Shown here piece after piece: positions 32,590-42,732 of a stretch of 64,000 bases of DNA (the stretch's first letter is position 1; every line of letters starts with the position of its first letter). The notes under the pieces are model-generated. The model was given only the letters and a program-made list of their open reading frames with translations, was not told where the DNA came from and did no database searches. The stretch lies in NCBI GenBank assembly GCA_963773055.1, contig CAVYZL010000006.1, forward strand, positions 992,001 through 1,056,000. Direction: 5' to 3'. This stretch comes from PALSA-612 sp963773055 (lineage in GTDB: Bacteria; Actinomycetota; Thermoleophilia; Gaiellales; Gaiellaceae). Position numbers and translations under genes: made by a program.

Positions 32590-32865
32590 TCAAGCTCGGC
32601 CTGACTCGCCGCCTATGAAATCTCCGATTCCGAGGGTCGCAGTGGCATGAAGGCGGACGAAGCCACATGTGTTGCAGATGAGGGTCAGAGCCGAGATCCC
32701 CTGTCCGGGCTCCGTCGGAACCGTCTGCACGATGCTCCTCCCGCCGTCTTCGGTGGTGTGCCAACCGTTCTCTCCACAGAACGGGCACTGGCCGTTCTGT
32801 GCTACGCGGCTAAGCGCCTCCATGTCGGCTCCGAGCGCCGCGGCGTAGTCGGCGTCCATGTTCAT
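32590..32865 (-). CDS. Zinc-ribbon hypothetical protein
   Basis: 91 residues from ATG at 32865 with GGGAGGCGACTA upstream. Two knuckles, QCPFCGENGW and ICNTCGFVRLH, bracket a beta hairpin of about 40 residues, the shape of a small zinc ribbon. Such proteins bind nucleic acid or partner proteins; no more specific function can be given. Confidence 0.65.
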   Translation of the reverse strand: MNMDADYAAALGADMEALSRVAQNGQCPFCGENGWHTTEDGGRSIVQTVPTEPGQGISALTLICNTCGFVRLHATATLGIGDFIGGESGRA

Positions 32866-33029
32866 TAGTCGCCTCCCTCGATCGATGACAGAGTGACTAT
32901 GAACGGTGTAGCCGAAAGCACGGCCGCGAAACGGCGCAGGATGCCGACACGCCCCGCGACCTCGGGACTTGCCTTCGCGTCCGCGACGGTGTCCGGATCA
33001 TCCGCCTCACGCCCGCTGATCGGGCACAT

Positions 33030-33836
33030 CTACGCGGAGTCGGACAGCTCGCTGCTAGCGCGTGCGGTCAGGTTACGGGAGAAGAACTCGAGAGCCGTGC
33101 GCGTCTTCGTCTGTTGCTCACCGCCGAGTTCGACCCCCCGTTCAACAAGGAACGCCCGCGCCTCGGCTGCCACCTGAAACGCCTGCGAGGGCGCGCACTT
33201 CGTGGACAGCTCGAGAATGCGTGTGTAGTCCGGGTAGTTCCAGAGCTCGGCCACGAGCCTGCCGTCGTACCCCTTTGGCGAGAACCGCAGTTTGAGGACG
33301 AAGATGGGGCCGAGGATGGAAAGATCATCGAGTCCGATTCCCGCGGGAGCGTGCTCGGCAAAGAACCCTCGCTGCTCCTTCGTGAAGAGCTTGCGAATAG
33401 GCCCGCCCGCGGCGACGATCTCCCGCACGCTCGCCTTTCGGGGAACCGCCTTCAGCGATGCAGAACAGACGAACCCACCCGGCATCGCGTCGACTTCGAC
33501 TCCGAAGTTCGGTGACTTTCGCTGCTTCGCAGGGAGCTCGTCGGGCACAACCGGCCGCAGCTTGACGACGGAGTCGTCACCCTTGCCCTGCACACGGCGC
33601 GCACGAACGACGAGTCCCCGCTCGTTCAGCTCCAGATCGGGCGTATCGAAGAAGAAGACCTGGCGAATCTGCGCCTCCAATGGATCCATACCGAGCGCAA
33701 CGACGGTCGAGCGGAGATCGGAGTCGGGCACCGTCAGCTTCAGCTCGACGCTGTCGGCGCCCTTGGTCAGAGCGAGCAGCTCGCCTCGATCCTCGTCGGA
33801 CAATGTGGGCGATGTCTTCGGTGTCTTCGTAGTCAC
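33030..33836 (-). CDS. CYTH-domain protein
   Basis: 268 residues from GTG at 33836 with GAGAGGAGTG upstream. The CYTH tunnel fold is marked by VELKLTVPDSDLR (in place of the classical ExExK), FFFDTPDLELNERGLVVRAR, the basic pair in VVKLRPV, and VEVDAMPGG. CYTH enzymes hydrolyse or bind triphosphates, including inorganic tripolyphosphate. It lies just after a Nudix-SixA gene and near a second CYTH domain fused to CHAD, within a polyphosphate gene set. It appears intact. Confidence 0.78.
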   Translation of the reverse strand: MTTKTPKTSPTLSDEDRGELLALTKGADSVELKLTVPDSDLRSTVVALGMDPLEAQIRQVFFFDTPDLELNERGLVVRARRVQGKGDDSVVKLRPVVPDELPAKQRKSPNFGVEVDAMPGGFVCSASLKAVPRKASVREIVAAGGPIRKLFTKEQRGFFAEHAPAGIGLDDLSILGPIFVLKLRFSPKGYDGRLVAELWNYPDYTRILELSTKCAPSQAFQVAAEARAFLVERGVELGGEQQTKTRTALEFFSRNLTARASSELSDSA

Positions 33837-33888
33837 GGAACACTCCTCTCGGGCCACAGGGCTTTCGGCCCCTGATTGCGAACTCACC

Positions 33889-34800
33889 TTATGCGCCCTG
33901 CTGGGATGCCCGGTCGCTGCGCACGCGCCCAGAGGAAGGGGCGGCGAGATGAACGCCCAGGTCGATGTCGTTTTCTCGCACCTCGAGCACCCAGGTGGAG
34001 CCCTTGCGGAAGTCACCGCCGGCCTCGGCATTCGGCGGTAGCGACTCGACGACGAACTGTTGGATGTCACCATGCGTGCAGAGCACGGCAGGGCCGTCGG
34101 CAGCCACGTCCCGGGCGAGCTCGATCACGTCCTCGAGATCGGTGCCCTCCGCCAGAGCGTCAGTCGTCTCGATCGATAAGGCGCGATCCGCAGCCAGAGC
34201 CTCGAGCGTCTGAGAGCAGCGGACGTAAGGGCTGGTCAGCAGGCGAGTGAGCTCGCGCCCGGCGTATGTCTCGACGAGCCCCTCGGCTTGCCGCCAGCCC
34301 GCGGGAGTGAGTGGACGCAAATGGTCGGGCTCGCTCCAGCGTCGGCGGTCACCCGCCTTCGCGTGGCGGAGTAGGTAGACGGGCACCATGTCGGAGACGA
34401 GCTCCATGAAACGCGCCAGCAACTTGCGGTCGCGCTCGTAGCTGAGCATGCGACGCGCACCTTCGACCCCAAACCACTGTGCTTCGTCGGTCTCGTGCGC
34501 GGCGGCGAGCGTGCCTGCAATCCGCCTCATCAACCAGAAGCGAACGACCTTGTCCCGTCCACGCGCATCGACATACGAGCTCGTGCCGAGCTCAGGTCCG
34601 AGCGCGCAGCGCAGGCCGGTCTCCTCCTCGACCTCGCGGAGAGCGGCTTCGTGGTCATCCTCACCGGCCTTGAGCTTTCCCTTCGGGAAGGTCCAGTCGT
34701 CATAGGCAGGACGATGGACGAGCACGACCTCGGCTCCTCCCTCACGGCCACGCCTCCAGACGACGCCACCTGCTGCGCGAACGATCCCCGTCAGAGCCAC
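33889..34800 (-). CDS. Nudix hydrolase fused to SixA-type histidine phosphatase (MutT1-like)
   Basis: 303 residues from GTG at 34800, overlapping the end of the CHAD gene by 10 bases. Residues 1-135 are a Nudix domain with WTFPKGKLKAGE and LREVEEETGLR (box at about 41-63). Residues 139-290 are a histidine phosphatase with the catalytic LLRHAKAGDR (RH at 145-146) and the second His in CTHGD. The same order is known from the MutT1 proteins of mycobacteria, which cleave 8-oxo-dGTP and diadenosine polyphosphates. The gene sits between CHAD and CYTH genes, so a link to polyphosphate or nucleotide pools is likely. Confidence 0.85.
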   Translation of the reverse strand: MALTGIVRAAGGVVWRRGREGGAEVVLVHRPAYDDWTFPKGKLKAGEDDHEAALREVEEETGLRCALGPELGTSSYVDARGRDKVVRFWLMRRIAGTLAAAHETDEAQWFGVEGARRMLSYERDRKLLARFMELVSDMVPVYLLRHAKAGDRRRWSEPDHLRPLTPAGWRQAEGLVETYAGRELTRLLTSPYVRCSQTLEALAADRALSIETTDALAEGTDLEDVIELARDVAADGPAVLCTHGDIQQFVVESLPPNAEAGGDFRKGSTWVLEVRENDIDLGVHLAAPSSGRVRSDRASQQGA

Positions 34801-36286
34801 GCGCGGAGCTTCGGGGCGTCGAGCTTTGCCCAGGTCTTCCGCCAGCGTCGCCGCGTCCTCTGGCCGCGGGCGCGCTCGAGACCGGCCAATTCACCGGCAG
34901 CAAAAGCTTCGTTTACCGATCGGCGACGCGAAGCCCATTCACCGAGCCAGGCCTCGGCTGCAACGGCGTCGTTGTGATCACCGAGGACGTCCTGCAGTGC
35001 GGCTGCGGCCGCCGCGAACGCGAATGCACGTTTACCGAGCGCCGGCGCGACGGCCTCTGCCGCATAGCGGCAGCGCTTGACGCGGATGCGCACGCTGTGC
35101 AGATCCTCATCGGCGGCGAGTCGTCGAGCGTCCCCACCCTCCGCCGAAGCGAGCGCCAAGGGCGCTGCACCATCTCACGAAGGACCTCGCGCGCTGGCCC
35201 GTCCGCCCGAGATGTCAGCTGTGGGGCCAGCGATGCTTCGACCAACCGGTCGAGCAACGAGATGTAGCGGTCGCCGCGCATCGCTTCGAGAAGGCTGGCG
35301 TATGCGCTCCTTCGGCCGGACTTGAGCGAACGGAGAACAGGGCGTGCTGCCCGCCGGTTCGACTCCGGCAGAACGCGGATCCGTTCCTCCATGCGGACAA
35401 GCATCACGTCGCGGTCGCGGACTCGCCCTAACAGCTCGGCGAGCCAGCCCAGTTCGGTTTGGAGCGCCCGGGACCACTCCTCGTCGAGCAGCGGCGCGAA
35501 CGTGCGGAGATCGGAGCGAAGGCGCCGCGTAGCCACTCGTGCCTGATGGACGCCTTCGATGTGCGCGTCCAGTCGGACAACGGGGTCGTGCTGCAACAGT
35601 CTGGCCACCGACATCGCGATTGCCTGGCGAACCACGGTTCCGGCGCTGGAATCTCGGTCGGGCGCTGAGACGACCACGTCGGGCGGCTCGAGGGCACGGG
35701 CGCCGAGTGCTCGGAACACCTTGGGGGTCTCTTCGACCGGCCCTGCCCCGGCCTCCGCGAGCATCGATCGAAGCCTCTTCACGAACCGCGCGGGTGCGTT
35801 CTCCGCGACTTCGATCTCGACTTCTCGAAAGCGCGTAGCGATCCGGCGACCGTCGAAGACGGATACCTCGTCGTCCACGACTTGGGCGATGAACGTCCCG
35901 TCGGCATCGCAGAGGTCGACAGCTTTCCGCACCGTCCGCAGCCTTGCCGTCGGGCCAAGAACGGCGCCGCGCGTGTATGCGCGGACGAGGTCTTCGAGGG
36001 CCACTGGAAGCCGACGTGGAGAGCCTTCGAATCGAAGCTCGGTGCGGAGCAGGAAACCCGAGCCATTCTCCGCCGGGAGCTTCAGCGTCCAGTCGTCGTT
36101 TGTCCGGTAGCGCAGCGTGATCCTCGAACGCGCCAGCCTCAGATCCTCGGTGTCGTAGTAGGTCGCCATGTAGCGCTCGGGCTCGTGGGCAATTGCCTCG
36201 ACCTCCTGACCTAGCGCATCGAACGCGGGCATGCGAAACGAAGGCGAGACCGAGAGCTTGAGCTCCCGCTCGCGCGGAAGGCTCAC
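34791..36286 (-). pseudogene. CYTH-CHAD protein with a frameshift in CHAD
   Basis: Starts at GTG 36286 (SLPRERELKLSV), overlapping the inferred stop of ppk. An N-terminal CYTH domain (YYDTEDLRLARSRITLR, DWTLKLP, REVEIEVAENAP) is followed by a CHAD domain rich in conserved His and Arg: HIEGVHQARVATRRLRSDLR and RDRDVMLVR. Near 35150 the frame shifts; the C-terminal helices (SVRIRVKRCRYAAEAVAPAL, DVLGDHNDAVAAEAWL) continue one frame over to 34791. CHAD domains bind polyphosphate through such basic helices. All conserved elements survive, so this is either a recent lesion or a consensus error. Confidence 0.8.
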
Positions 36287-38403
36287 GCGTGTCCCTCGAT
36301 GCGCCCTTCCGCGAGTTCCTGAAGCCTGCGCTGGCTGTCGATCCCCGTCACGGTAGGGACCTTGCGCCACGCCCTTGGGTCGAAGCTCCCAGGCGAGCAC
36401 ATCGTCTGCGAGCGAGATGGTCAGGATCTCCTCGAGCCTCGCTGCTAGGTCGGGATCGGTGACAGGCGCGACGCACTCCACGCGTCGGTCGAGGTTTCGC
36501 TCCATGAGATCCGCCGAGCCAATGTAGTAGCGCGCGCCGCGCTCGACGCTACCGAAGCGGAAGATCCGTGAGTGCTCGAGATACCGTCCCACGACAGAGC
36601 GGACGCGGATGCGCTCGGAAAGTCCCGCAACGCCCGGCTGAAGAGTGCACATCGAGCGGACAATGAGATCGATCTCCGTCCCCGCCTGGGAGGCGTCGTA
36701 CAGAGCGTCGATGACCGCGGGGTCGATGAGGTTGTTGACCTTGATCACGATGCGGCCGTCTGAGGCTTCTGCTTCTTCCTGGATCAGCTCGAGCAGCCGC
36801 TGGCGCAAGGAGACGGGAGCAACGAGCACCTTCCCGTACGAGTGCTGGTACGAGTAGCCGGTGAGAAAGTTGAAGAGATCGGCCACGTCTCGCGTCAACT
36901 CGGGATCTGCCGTCAGCAGGCCCACGTCCTCGTAGACCCGCGCCGTTACGGGGTTGTAGTTGCCGGTGCCGATATGGCAGTAGCGCGCGATCGTCCCCTC
37001 TTCCTCGCGGACCACCAACACGGCTTTTGCATGTGTCTTCAGACCGACGACGCCGTACGCGACGTGCACGCCGGCCTGCTCCAGCTTGCCCGCCCAGGCG
37101 ATGTTCGCTTCCTCGTCGAAGCGGGCCTGCAACTCGACCAGTGCGACCGCCTGCTTGCCGGCCTCGGCGGCGCGGATCAGCGCATGCACGATCGGGCTCT
37201 CCTCGTCGGACGTGCGGTACAGCGTCTGCTTGATCGCGAGCACCTGCGGGTCCAGGGACGCCTGTCGAACGAACTCTTCGACCGACGTGGAGAACGAATC
37301 GTAGGGATGATGAACGAGCAAATCGCCCTCGCGCAGCACGGCGAAGATGTCGGGAGCTGGCGTACCGGCGAGACGGCTATTGGTCGACTCCCGCCCAGGG
37401 CGCAGCTTTCAGCGACGGCCGGTTGAGGTCGGTCAGCGACCAGAGATCACTCAGGTTCAGGAGCCCTGGGATGACCGAGACGTCGGTGGCCTTCAGGCCG
37501 AGCTCACGTTGGAGTAGCGAGCGGATCTCTCTCGTCATAGTCGGGTTGACCTCGAGGCGAACGGCCTGAGGCGACCGTGCCCTGCGCAGGAGTTGCGTCC
37601 GCATCGCATCCAGCAGATCTTCTGCCTCGTCCACCTCGACCTCGATGTCAGCGTCGCGCGTGACGCGGAAGACGTGCCAGCCGTCGACCTTCATCCCCGG
37701 GAACAGGCGGTGAAGGTGGGCGGCGATCACTTGCTCGATGGGCACGAACGAGCGCCGGCCCGTGACCTTGAGGAAGCGCGGGAGCAGCGGCGGGACCTTG
37801 ACGCGGGCGAAGCGCTGCTCGCCAGTCTGCGGGTCGCGGCCCACGACCGCGAGATTGAGGGAGAGGTTGGAGATGTAGGGGAACGGATGCGCGGGGTCGA
37901 CGGCCAAGGGCGTGAGCACGGGGAAGATCCTCGAGATGAAAACCTCTCGCAGCTCCTTCTGCTGGCTCGGCTTGAGATCGTCCCAGTCGACGATGCGAAT
38001 CCCAGACGCGGCGAGCTTGGGCTTGACTTGCTTGCTGAAGACGGAGCTCGCGCGATCGGTCAGGATCCTCGACGGATGCGCGGATCGCCTTCAGCTGCTC
38101 GCCGGTGTCGCCCCGTCGGGAGAGGTGCTGGTCAGGCCCGCCGCGACCTGCTCCTTCAGGCCTGCGACGCGAATCTGGAAGAACTCGTCCAGGTTGCGGC
38201 TGAAATGCACAAGGAACTTCACGCGCTCGAGGATCGGCAGCGACCGGTCCTCGGCCAGTGCCAGCACGCGGGCATTGAATTCGAGTCGCGACAGCTCGCG
38301 GTTCAGGTACCGGGCCGACCCTGCCTCGGACCCCTCCCGGCTCCTCGAGGGAGCGGACGGTGCGAAGCGAGGAATCCATTTGTGGGTCGATGATCTCGGT
38401 CAC
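36283..38403 (-). pseudogene. ppk: Polyphosphate kinase 1 with several frameshifts
   Basis: Pieces in different frames together make a full PPK1 of about 700 residues from GTG at 38403: YLNRELSRLEFNARVLALAE and FSRNLDEFFQIRVAGLKEQV (N domain), LTPLAVDPAHPFPYISNLSL (head domain), HHPYDSFSTSVEEFV, the phosphorylated-His motif GLKTHAKAVLV, and MERNLDRRVE. Shifts lie near 38335, 38120, 38075, 37390 and 36340; the last fuses the frame artificially with the CYTH-CHAD gene, while the natural end TGIDSQRRLQELAEGR stops at 36283. The total length is a multiple of three. PPK1 makes polyphosphate from ATP. All catalytic motifs are present. Confidence 0.85.
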
Positions 38404-38451
38404 AACGTCTAATCGTTATAGCGGCTCGTCGCCGACGCGTCGAGACTCGCC

Positions 38452-39340
38452 CTAGGCAGCGAGCCGGTCGGCGCCGAGCATCAGCACCGCGCCCTCGCGA
38501 AGGCCACCGCGGGCAACGACCAGGGGCAGATCGAGCCGCTTCTGGATCTCGGCGACGATCATCGCCCCGGCCGGTAGCGTCGCTGCACGTTCACGGTCGA
38601 GTCCGTATCGATCCGCGAGCTCCCTGGACGGGTGCTTGCAGCACAAGCCGCATAGCCGAGCGGAGCTCGTCTGCGCCGAGCTTCGGGCTACCGACGAGCC
38701 TGCGCAGCGCCCGGGCGCTGCCTCCGACCGCCAGGGCATGCGTGGAGGCCGGCGGCGAGAAGCCGTCGAGGTGCTCGAGCAGCAGCAGCTTCGCCTTGCG
38801 CATGGCCTTCTTGCCCGGGGGATCTGCGTCGAGGGCCCGGGCCGTCAACCGCAGCGAGCCGACATCGATCGAGCGCACCCACGCTGGATCAGATGCCGGC
38901 AGCCCAATCGCCAGCTGCGTCGATCCTCCTCCGACGTCGACGACGGCCGTGGTCTCTCGAGGCGCAGGGTCCGACGCTGTTGCCCCGAGGAAGGCGATGC
39001 GCGCCTCTTCGTCTCGGCCGAGGATGCGAACCGGAGCGCCGGACTCGGATTCGAGTCGCCGAACGAGGTCGATTCGATTTTCCGCCTGCCTGCCGGGCGA
39101 GGTGACCACGACCGCGAGCCGCTCACAGCCAAGGCGTCGGGCCTCCCGCGCAAATCCCGCCACCGTCCGACCCACGGCCAAGAGCTTCGTCTCAGAGATC
39201 GAGCCCCGGACCGCGATCTCGTTCCCGAGCCGCGCCCAGGCTCTTTGCTCGTCCACTGCCGTCAGCGAACGCCCGGTGACGGAGGCGACGAGCAGACGCA
39301 CCGTGTTCGAGCCCACGTCGATGACGCCCACCGTGATCAT
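38452..39340 (-). pseudogene. ppx: Exopolyphosphatase (Ppx/GppA) with a frameshift
   Basis: From ATG at 39340 (AAGGAT upstream) the protein has the ASKHA phosphate loops GVIDVGSNTVRLLVAS and VVDVGGGSTQLAIG and the Ppx-typical TSPGRQAENRIDLV. The frame breaks near 38650 after LGADELRSA, and the end continues one frame over as PSRELADRYGLDRERAATLP to a stop at 38452. The joined protein is about 295 residues, the size of short actinobacterial Ppx. It would release phosphate from polyphosphate or act on (p)ppGpp. It lies 48 bases upstream of ppk. Confidence 0.83.
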
Positions 39341-39417
39341 CTTGTGATCCTTCCAGCGACGTCGGCTGGCAAAACGCCAATCCGGAGTACAAGTTGTGAC
39401 GCGGTGGTTAGAGTTGC

Positions 39418-40170
39418 GTGACGATCGGCGTCCGTGAGACCACACCGCAGCCCGTCGGTCGCACCGTCCTCGCCGTCGACGTCGGCGGCTCCCATGTCAA
39501 GCTGCTCGTGAGCAGCGAGACCGAGCGGCGCCGTTTCCGCTCGGGCCCGAAGCTGACCGCCGCAGAGATGGTCGCGGGTGTCCTCGAGCAGGCCGGCACA
39601 TGGAATTACGACGTCGTCTCGGTCGGGATTCCGGCGCAAGTGCGTGGAGGACTCGTCGTCCACGACCCGGTCAACCTGGGCACAGGCTGGGTCGGCTTCG
39701 ACTACAAGGCGGCATTCGGGAAGCCGACCAAGGTCATCAACGACGCTGCCATGCAAGCGATCGGGGCCTACGACGGCGGCCGCATGCTCTTTCTGGGCCT
39801 CGGCACCGGCCTTGGCTCGGCGATGATCGTCGACGGGCTCCTGGAGCCGATGGAGCTCGGCCACCTTCCGTTCAGAAAGGCGACGTACGAGGACTACGTC
39901 GGAAAGAGAGGTCTGAAGCGGCTCGGTCCCAGACGCTGGCGCAAGCGCGTGCTCGAGACGATAGAGGAGCTCTCCGCGGCGCTCGAGCCGGACTACGTCG
40001 TGCTCGGCGGAGGAAACGCGCGTGAGCTCGGCCGACTTCCGGCCAACGTGCGCCTCGGAGGAAACGAGGACGCTTTCAGCGGTGGCTTCGAGCTGTGGAA
40101 CCGTCGCGATGGGGCCCCTTCTCCCGACCGAGTGGTGGGGGCGTTGCCTACCGGGGAGAGCGAAGCTTAG
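39418..40170 (+). CDS. ppgK: Polyphosphate glucokinase (ROK family)
   Basis: 250 residues from GTG at 39418. The phosphate-binding loop is TVLAVDVGGSHVKLLVSSET, sugar-binding residues lie in VINDAAMQAIGAY, and LFLGLGTGLGSAMIVDG forms the second phosphate loop; the C-terminus has YVVLGGGNARELG. This is the PPGK subgroup that phosphorylates glucose with polyphosphate or ATP. It is divergent from ppx (77-base gap) and intact, and it completes the polyphosphate set. The 3' end overlaps the convergent DUF1206 gene by a few bases. Confidence 0.85.
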   Translation: MTIGVRETTPQPVGRTVLAVDVGGSHVKLLVSSETERRRFRSGPKLTAAEMVAGVLEQAGTWNYDVVSVGIPAQVRGGLVVHDPVNLGTGWVGFDYKAAFGKPTKVINDAAMQAIGAYDGGRMLFLGLGTGLGSAMIVDGLLEPMELGHLPFRKATYEDYVGKRGLKRLGPRRWRKRVLETIEELSAALEPDYVVLGGGNARELGRLPANVRLGGNEDAFSGGFELWNRRDGAPSPDRVVGALPTGESEA

Positions 40171-41010
40171 ATCCGCCTGTAACGAGCGTCGGCGAGGGAG
40201 TACAGACCGAACGCGATCAAGCCGGCCGCGACGACGCCGAGCGCGACATGGCCGTACGACTGGTTCGCCACCTTCGCGAGCGCCCCGTCGAGACCGATCG
40301 CCTTTCGTGATTCGTCGTCCACGGCGGTCTGGATCAAGAACGCGCCCACGAGACCGAAGACCAGCATTCTGGCGAGGTACCCGAACATGCCGAGGAAGGC
40401 ATACGCGTCCTTGACTGCGGGACTCATCTGCTCGACCTTCGCGTCCTCGAGGAAGTCACGGGTGAGCCCGCGGTAGCCCTGATAGAGGCCAACGCCGACG
40501 AGAACGGCACCGGCGATCCCGATGAGCCACGTGCCTGCCGGCCACCCGAGCACGCCGGCGGTCGGCGTGGTGCGTCTGCCCGGCGCTCGAGCCGGCCGAG
40601 CCCAGCAGAACCTTGATCGCGATCGCGCAGAGAGCCCGCGTAGACGATCCCGCTGCCGAGAGCTGCAATGCGGTCGAGACGGCTGTCGGAGCCTTCAGGG
40701 CCGTGACCGAGCGCGGCACGCGTCAGGCGCCAGCCTGCATAGCCTGCGAGACCCACGGCGACGAGGACGAGGAGCACGTCCCGAATGGCTGCCGAGCAAG
40801 CGTCTGGAGGGCGCCTTGCTGGTTCGTCGTCTTGCCTCCGACGCCGACGGCGAGCTCGAGCGCGAGCACGCCGATGATCAGATAGATCGCCGCACGCGCG
40901 GCGAAGCCCGCTCGCGACAACCATTCGAACCCAGGCGTGGCTGCGACCTTTTCGCCCTGACGTTTGGCGGTCTCGACGGGTGCCGGCGTAGTCGAGATGT
41001 CGACGTTCAT
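40167..41010 (-). pseudogene. DUF1206 membrane protein with several frameshifts
   Basis: From ATG at 41010 the frame reads FEWLSRAGFAARAAIYLIIG, then shifts near 40790 to VLLVLVAVGLAGYAGWRL, again near 40650 and again near 40560, ending in YGHVALGVVAAGLIAFGLYS with stop at 40167. Three internal two-helix repeats, each with an SRxGYxARGxVY-like start, are the signature of DUF1206. The gene would make a six-helix membrane protein of unknown role if the frames were joined. It lies 52 bases after the PhoD-like gene. Confidence 0.7.
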
Positions 41011-41062
41011 CAGGGACTACGTACCGCCGAAGCGGCCGGTCGAAACGCGCGGCGCGCCGCGG

Positions 41063-42724
41063 CTAGATGGACTCGTCTGCCGCCAAGTCCGTGCTGTCGA
41101 GGAGGACGAGGCGGTCTCCACCTTCGCCTTCGCGAGCGCTCCGTCTGAGCGTGACGCGGGCGGAGCGGCGGTCGAGCTCGAGCTCGCCGAGCGTGTTCTC
41201 GAACGTTCTGGTCGGAGAGATCTCCCAGCTGGCCCATGGAGGGGCGACGCCGGCAAGTCTGCCGAGCAACGAGAAGATCACCCCGGACGCGCGCGATCCG
41301 GTGACGCGGACGATGCGCCGCTCTCGCGGCGCGAGCGGGTTCCGGAACGGGGAGCAGACGATCTGGAAGACGCGGCTTCGAGCACCCGCGCCGAGATCGA
41401 TCTCGGCGAGGTAGCTGTTGTGCACGTCGCCGCCCAGAAGGACGATGGACGCTGGAGGAGTCGTGGCGGCCTCACCGGTGGCGACTCTGCGCAACCAGCC
41501 GCATAGTCGGTCGAACGACTCGCCGAACGCGGCCCAGTGCTCGAGGTCGACGCTGCGCCGGAGGCGCTCGGCGAGTCGCGCGGCGACCTTGCCCCACCGC
41601 CCGTGGCAGATAGCCTCGTTCCACGCTTCGAGGTGGTGGATTCCAGCAGGCATGAAGACGGGCAGCGTGCTCGCGATCACTAGATGGTCGAACGTGCCGA
41701 GCGAATGATCGACGATCCAGTCCCACTCCTCCTCGTCGACCATGTCGCGATGGCCGTCGGCGAGCACGCGCGCGGCGCGAGAGTCGACGACGAGGAGCCG
41801 CGAGTCGCCGAAGTCGCGGTAGTAGGCCCAGCGGCTCGCGGCTGACTCACGGTCCCATCTGCGGGCAGCCTCGCGGAGCCGCGGCCCGGCGTCGTCGTCG
41901 CGCTTGACGAGATCGAGCATCGTCTCTTCGGCGAGCTCGGGTGGCGAGAGGTTCCCCACGTGCTGGTAGATCCAGTACGCCATCAACGCGCCGGTGATGC
42001 GATCGTCCCACCACGGCGTCGCACGCATCTCCTCGACCCAGCTCCAGGAGATGTTCCAGTCGTCGTGGACATCGTGGTCATCGAAGATCATCGCGCTCGG
42101 GACTGTCGAGAGCAGCCAGCGGATGTCCGGGTCTGACCAAGTCTCGCGGTACAGGCGCGTGTACTCCTCGAAGTCGGCAACCTGCTCGCCGGGCGGCTCG
42201 CTCGTGTCTCGACGCGACTTGATGAAGGCGAGCGTCGCGGGCGACACCTCATCCGCGTAGACCTGGTCCCCGAGCAGCAGCAGCGCATCGGGCCACTCCG
42301 GGTCGCCACGTTGGAGCGCCCTCGAGTACGCCCAGAGGGCGTCGACTCCGTGGCGGCGGAGCTGATCGTGCCAGGGCGCCTCGAGCGAGTCCGGCTGTGG
42401 CCCGCCGACGCGGCACGACCCGAAGACCAGCCGAACATGCCGCTCGTCGTTGCGCGTGCGGACGACGGAACGAGGACGGCCGTCGTCCGGCGGCCAGACG
42501 AGCTCGCCGTCGAGGCGGACCTCGTACGGCGAGACCGAGTCCGGCTGGAGGTCGTCCACGAGCAGTAGCGCGTAGTGGTGACCCTCGACGGTAAACGTCC
42601 GGGTGCTCCGACCGAGGATCTCGACCTCGCAGGGTGCGCCCGTCTCGACCCAGAAGGTCGCGCTCTCCGTTCCGGTGTAGCGAAGCAGGGGGCCAAGGAC
42701 GAGCGTGGCCTTCACCCGCGGCAT
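41063..42724 (-). CDS. PhoD-like metallophosphatase
   Basis: 553 residues from ATG at 42724. An N-terminal Fn3-like domain (ATFWVETGAPCEVEILG) precedes the catalytic domain with metal-binding motifs LVFGSCRVGG, LLLGDQVYADE, IFDDHDVHDDW and IVLLGGDVHNSYLAE. No signal peptide is seen, so unlike secreted PhoD it may act in the cytoplasm or on lipid or nucleotide phosphodiesters. An open frame upstream links it to the diacylglycerol kinase gene, but the intervening stretch is out of frame. It is intact and lies in a unit with PAP2 and lipid kinase genes. Confidence 0.87.
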   Translation of the reverse strand: MPRVKATLVLGPLLRYTGTESATFWVETGAPCEVEILGRSTRTFTVEGHHYALLLVDDLQPDSVSPYEVRLDGELVWPPDDGRPRSVVRTRNDERHVRLVFGSCRVGGPQPDSLEAPWHDQLRRHGVDALWAYSRALQRGDPEWPDALLLLGDQVYADEVSPATLAFIKSRRDTSEPPGEQVADFEEYTRLYRETWSDPDIRWLLSTVPSAMIFDDHDVHDDWNISWSWVEEMRATPWWDDRITGALMAYWIYQHVGNLSPPELAEETMLDLVKRDDDAGPRLREAARRWDRESAASRWAYYRDFGDSRLLVVDSRAARVLADGHRDMVDEEEWDWIVDHSLGTFDHLVIASTLPVFMPAGIHHLEAWNEAICHGRWGKVAARLAERLRRSVDLEHWAAFGESFDRLCGWLRRVATGEAATTPPASIVLLGGDVHNSYLAEIDLGAGARSRVFQIVCSPFRNPLAPRERRIVRVTGSRASGVIFSLLGRLAGVAPPWASWEISPTRTFENTLGELELDRRSARVTLRRSAREGEGGDRLVLLDSTDLAADESI

Positions 42725-42732
42725 CGTGCTGG

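Noticed and set aside
32400..32618. A 72-codon plus-strand frame
   Set aside because: Weak codon bias, no ribosome site and no recognisable sequence; it overlaps the 3' end of the zinc-ribbon gene on the other strand.
34913..37339. A natural PPK-CYTH-CHAD fusion protein
   Set aside because: The open frame crosses the normal PPK end out of frame; the true PPK C-terminus and its stop, overlapping the CYTH-CHAD start, are visible one frame over.
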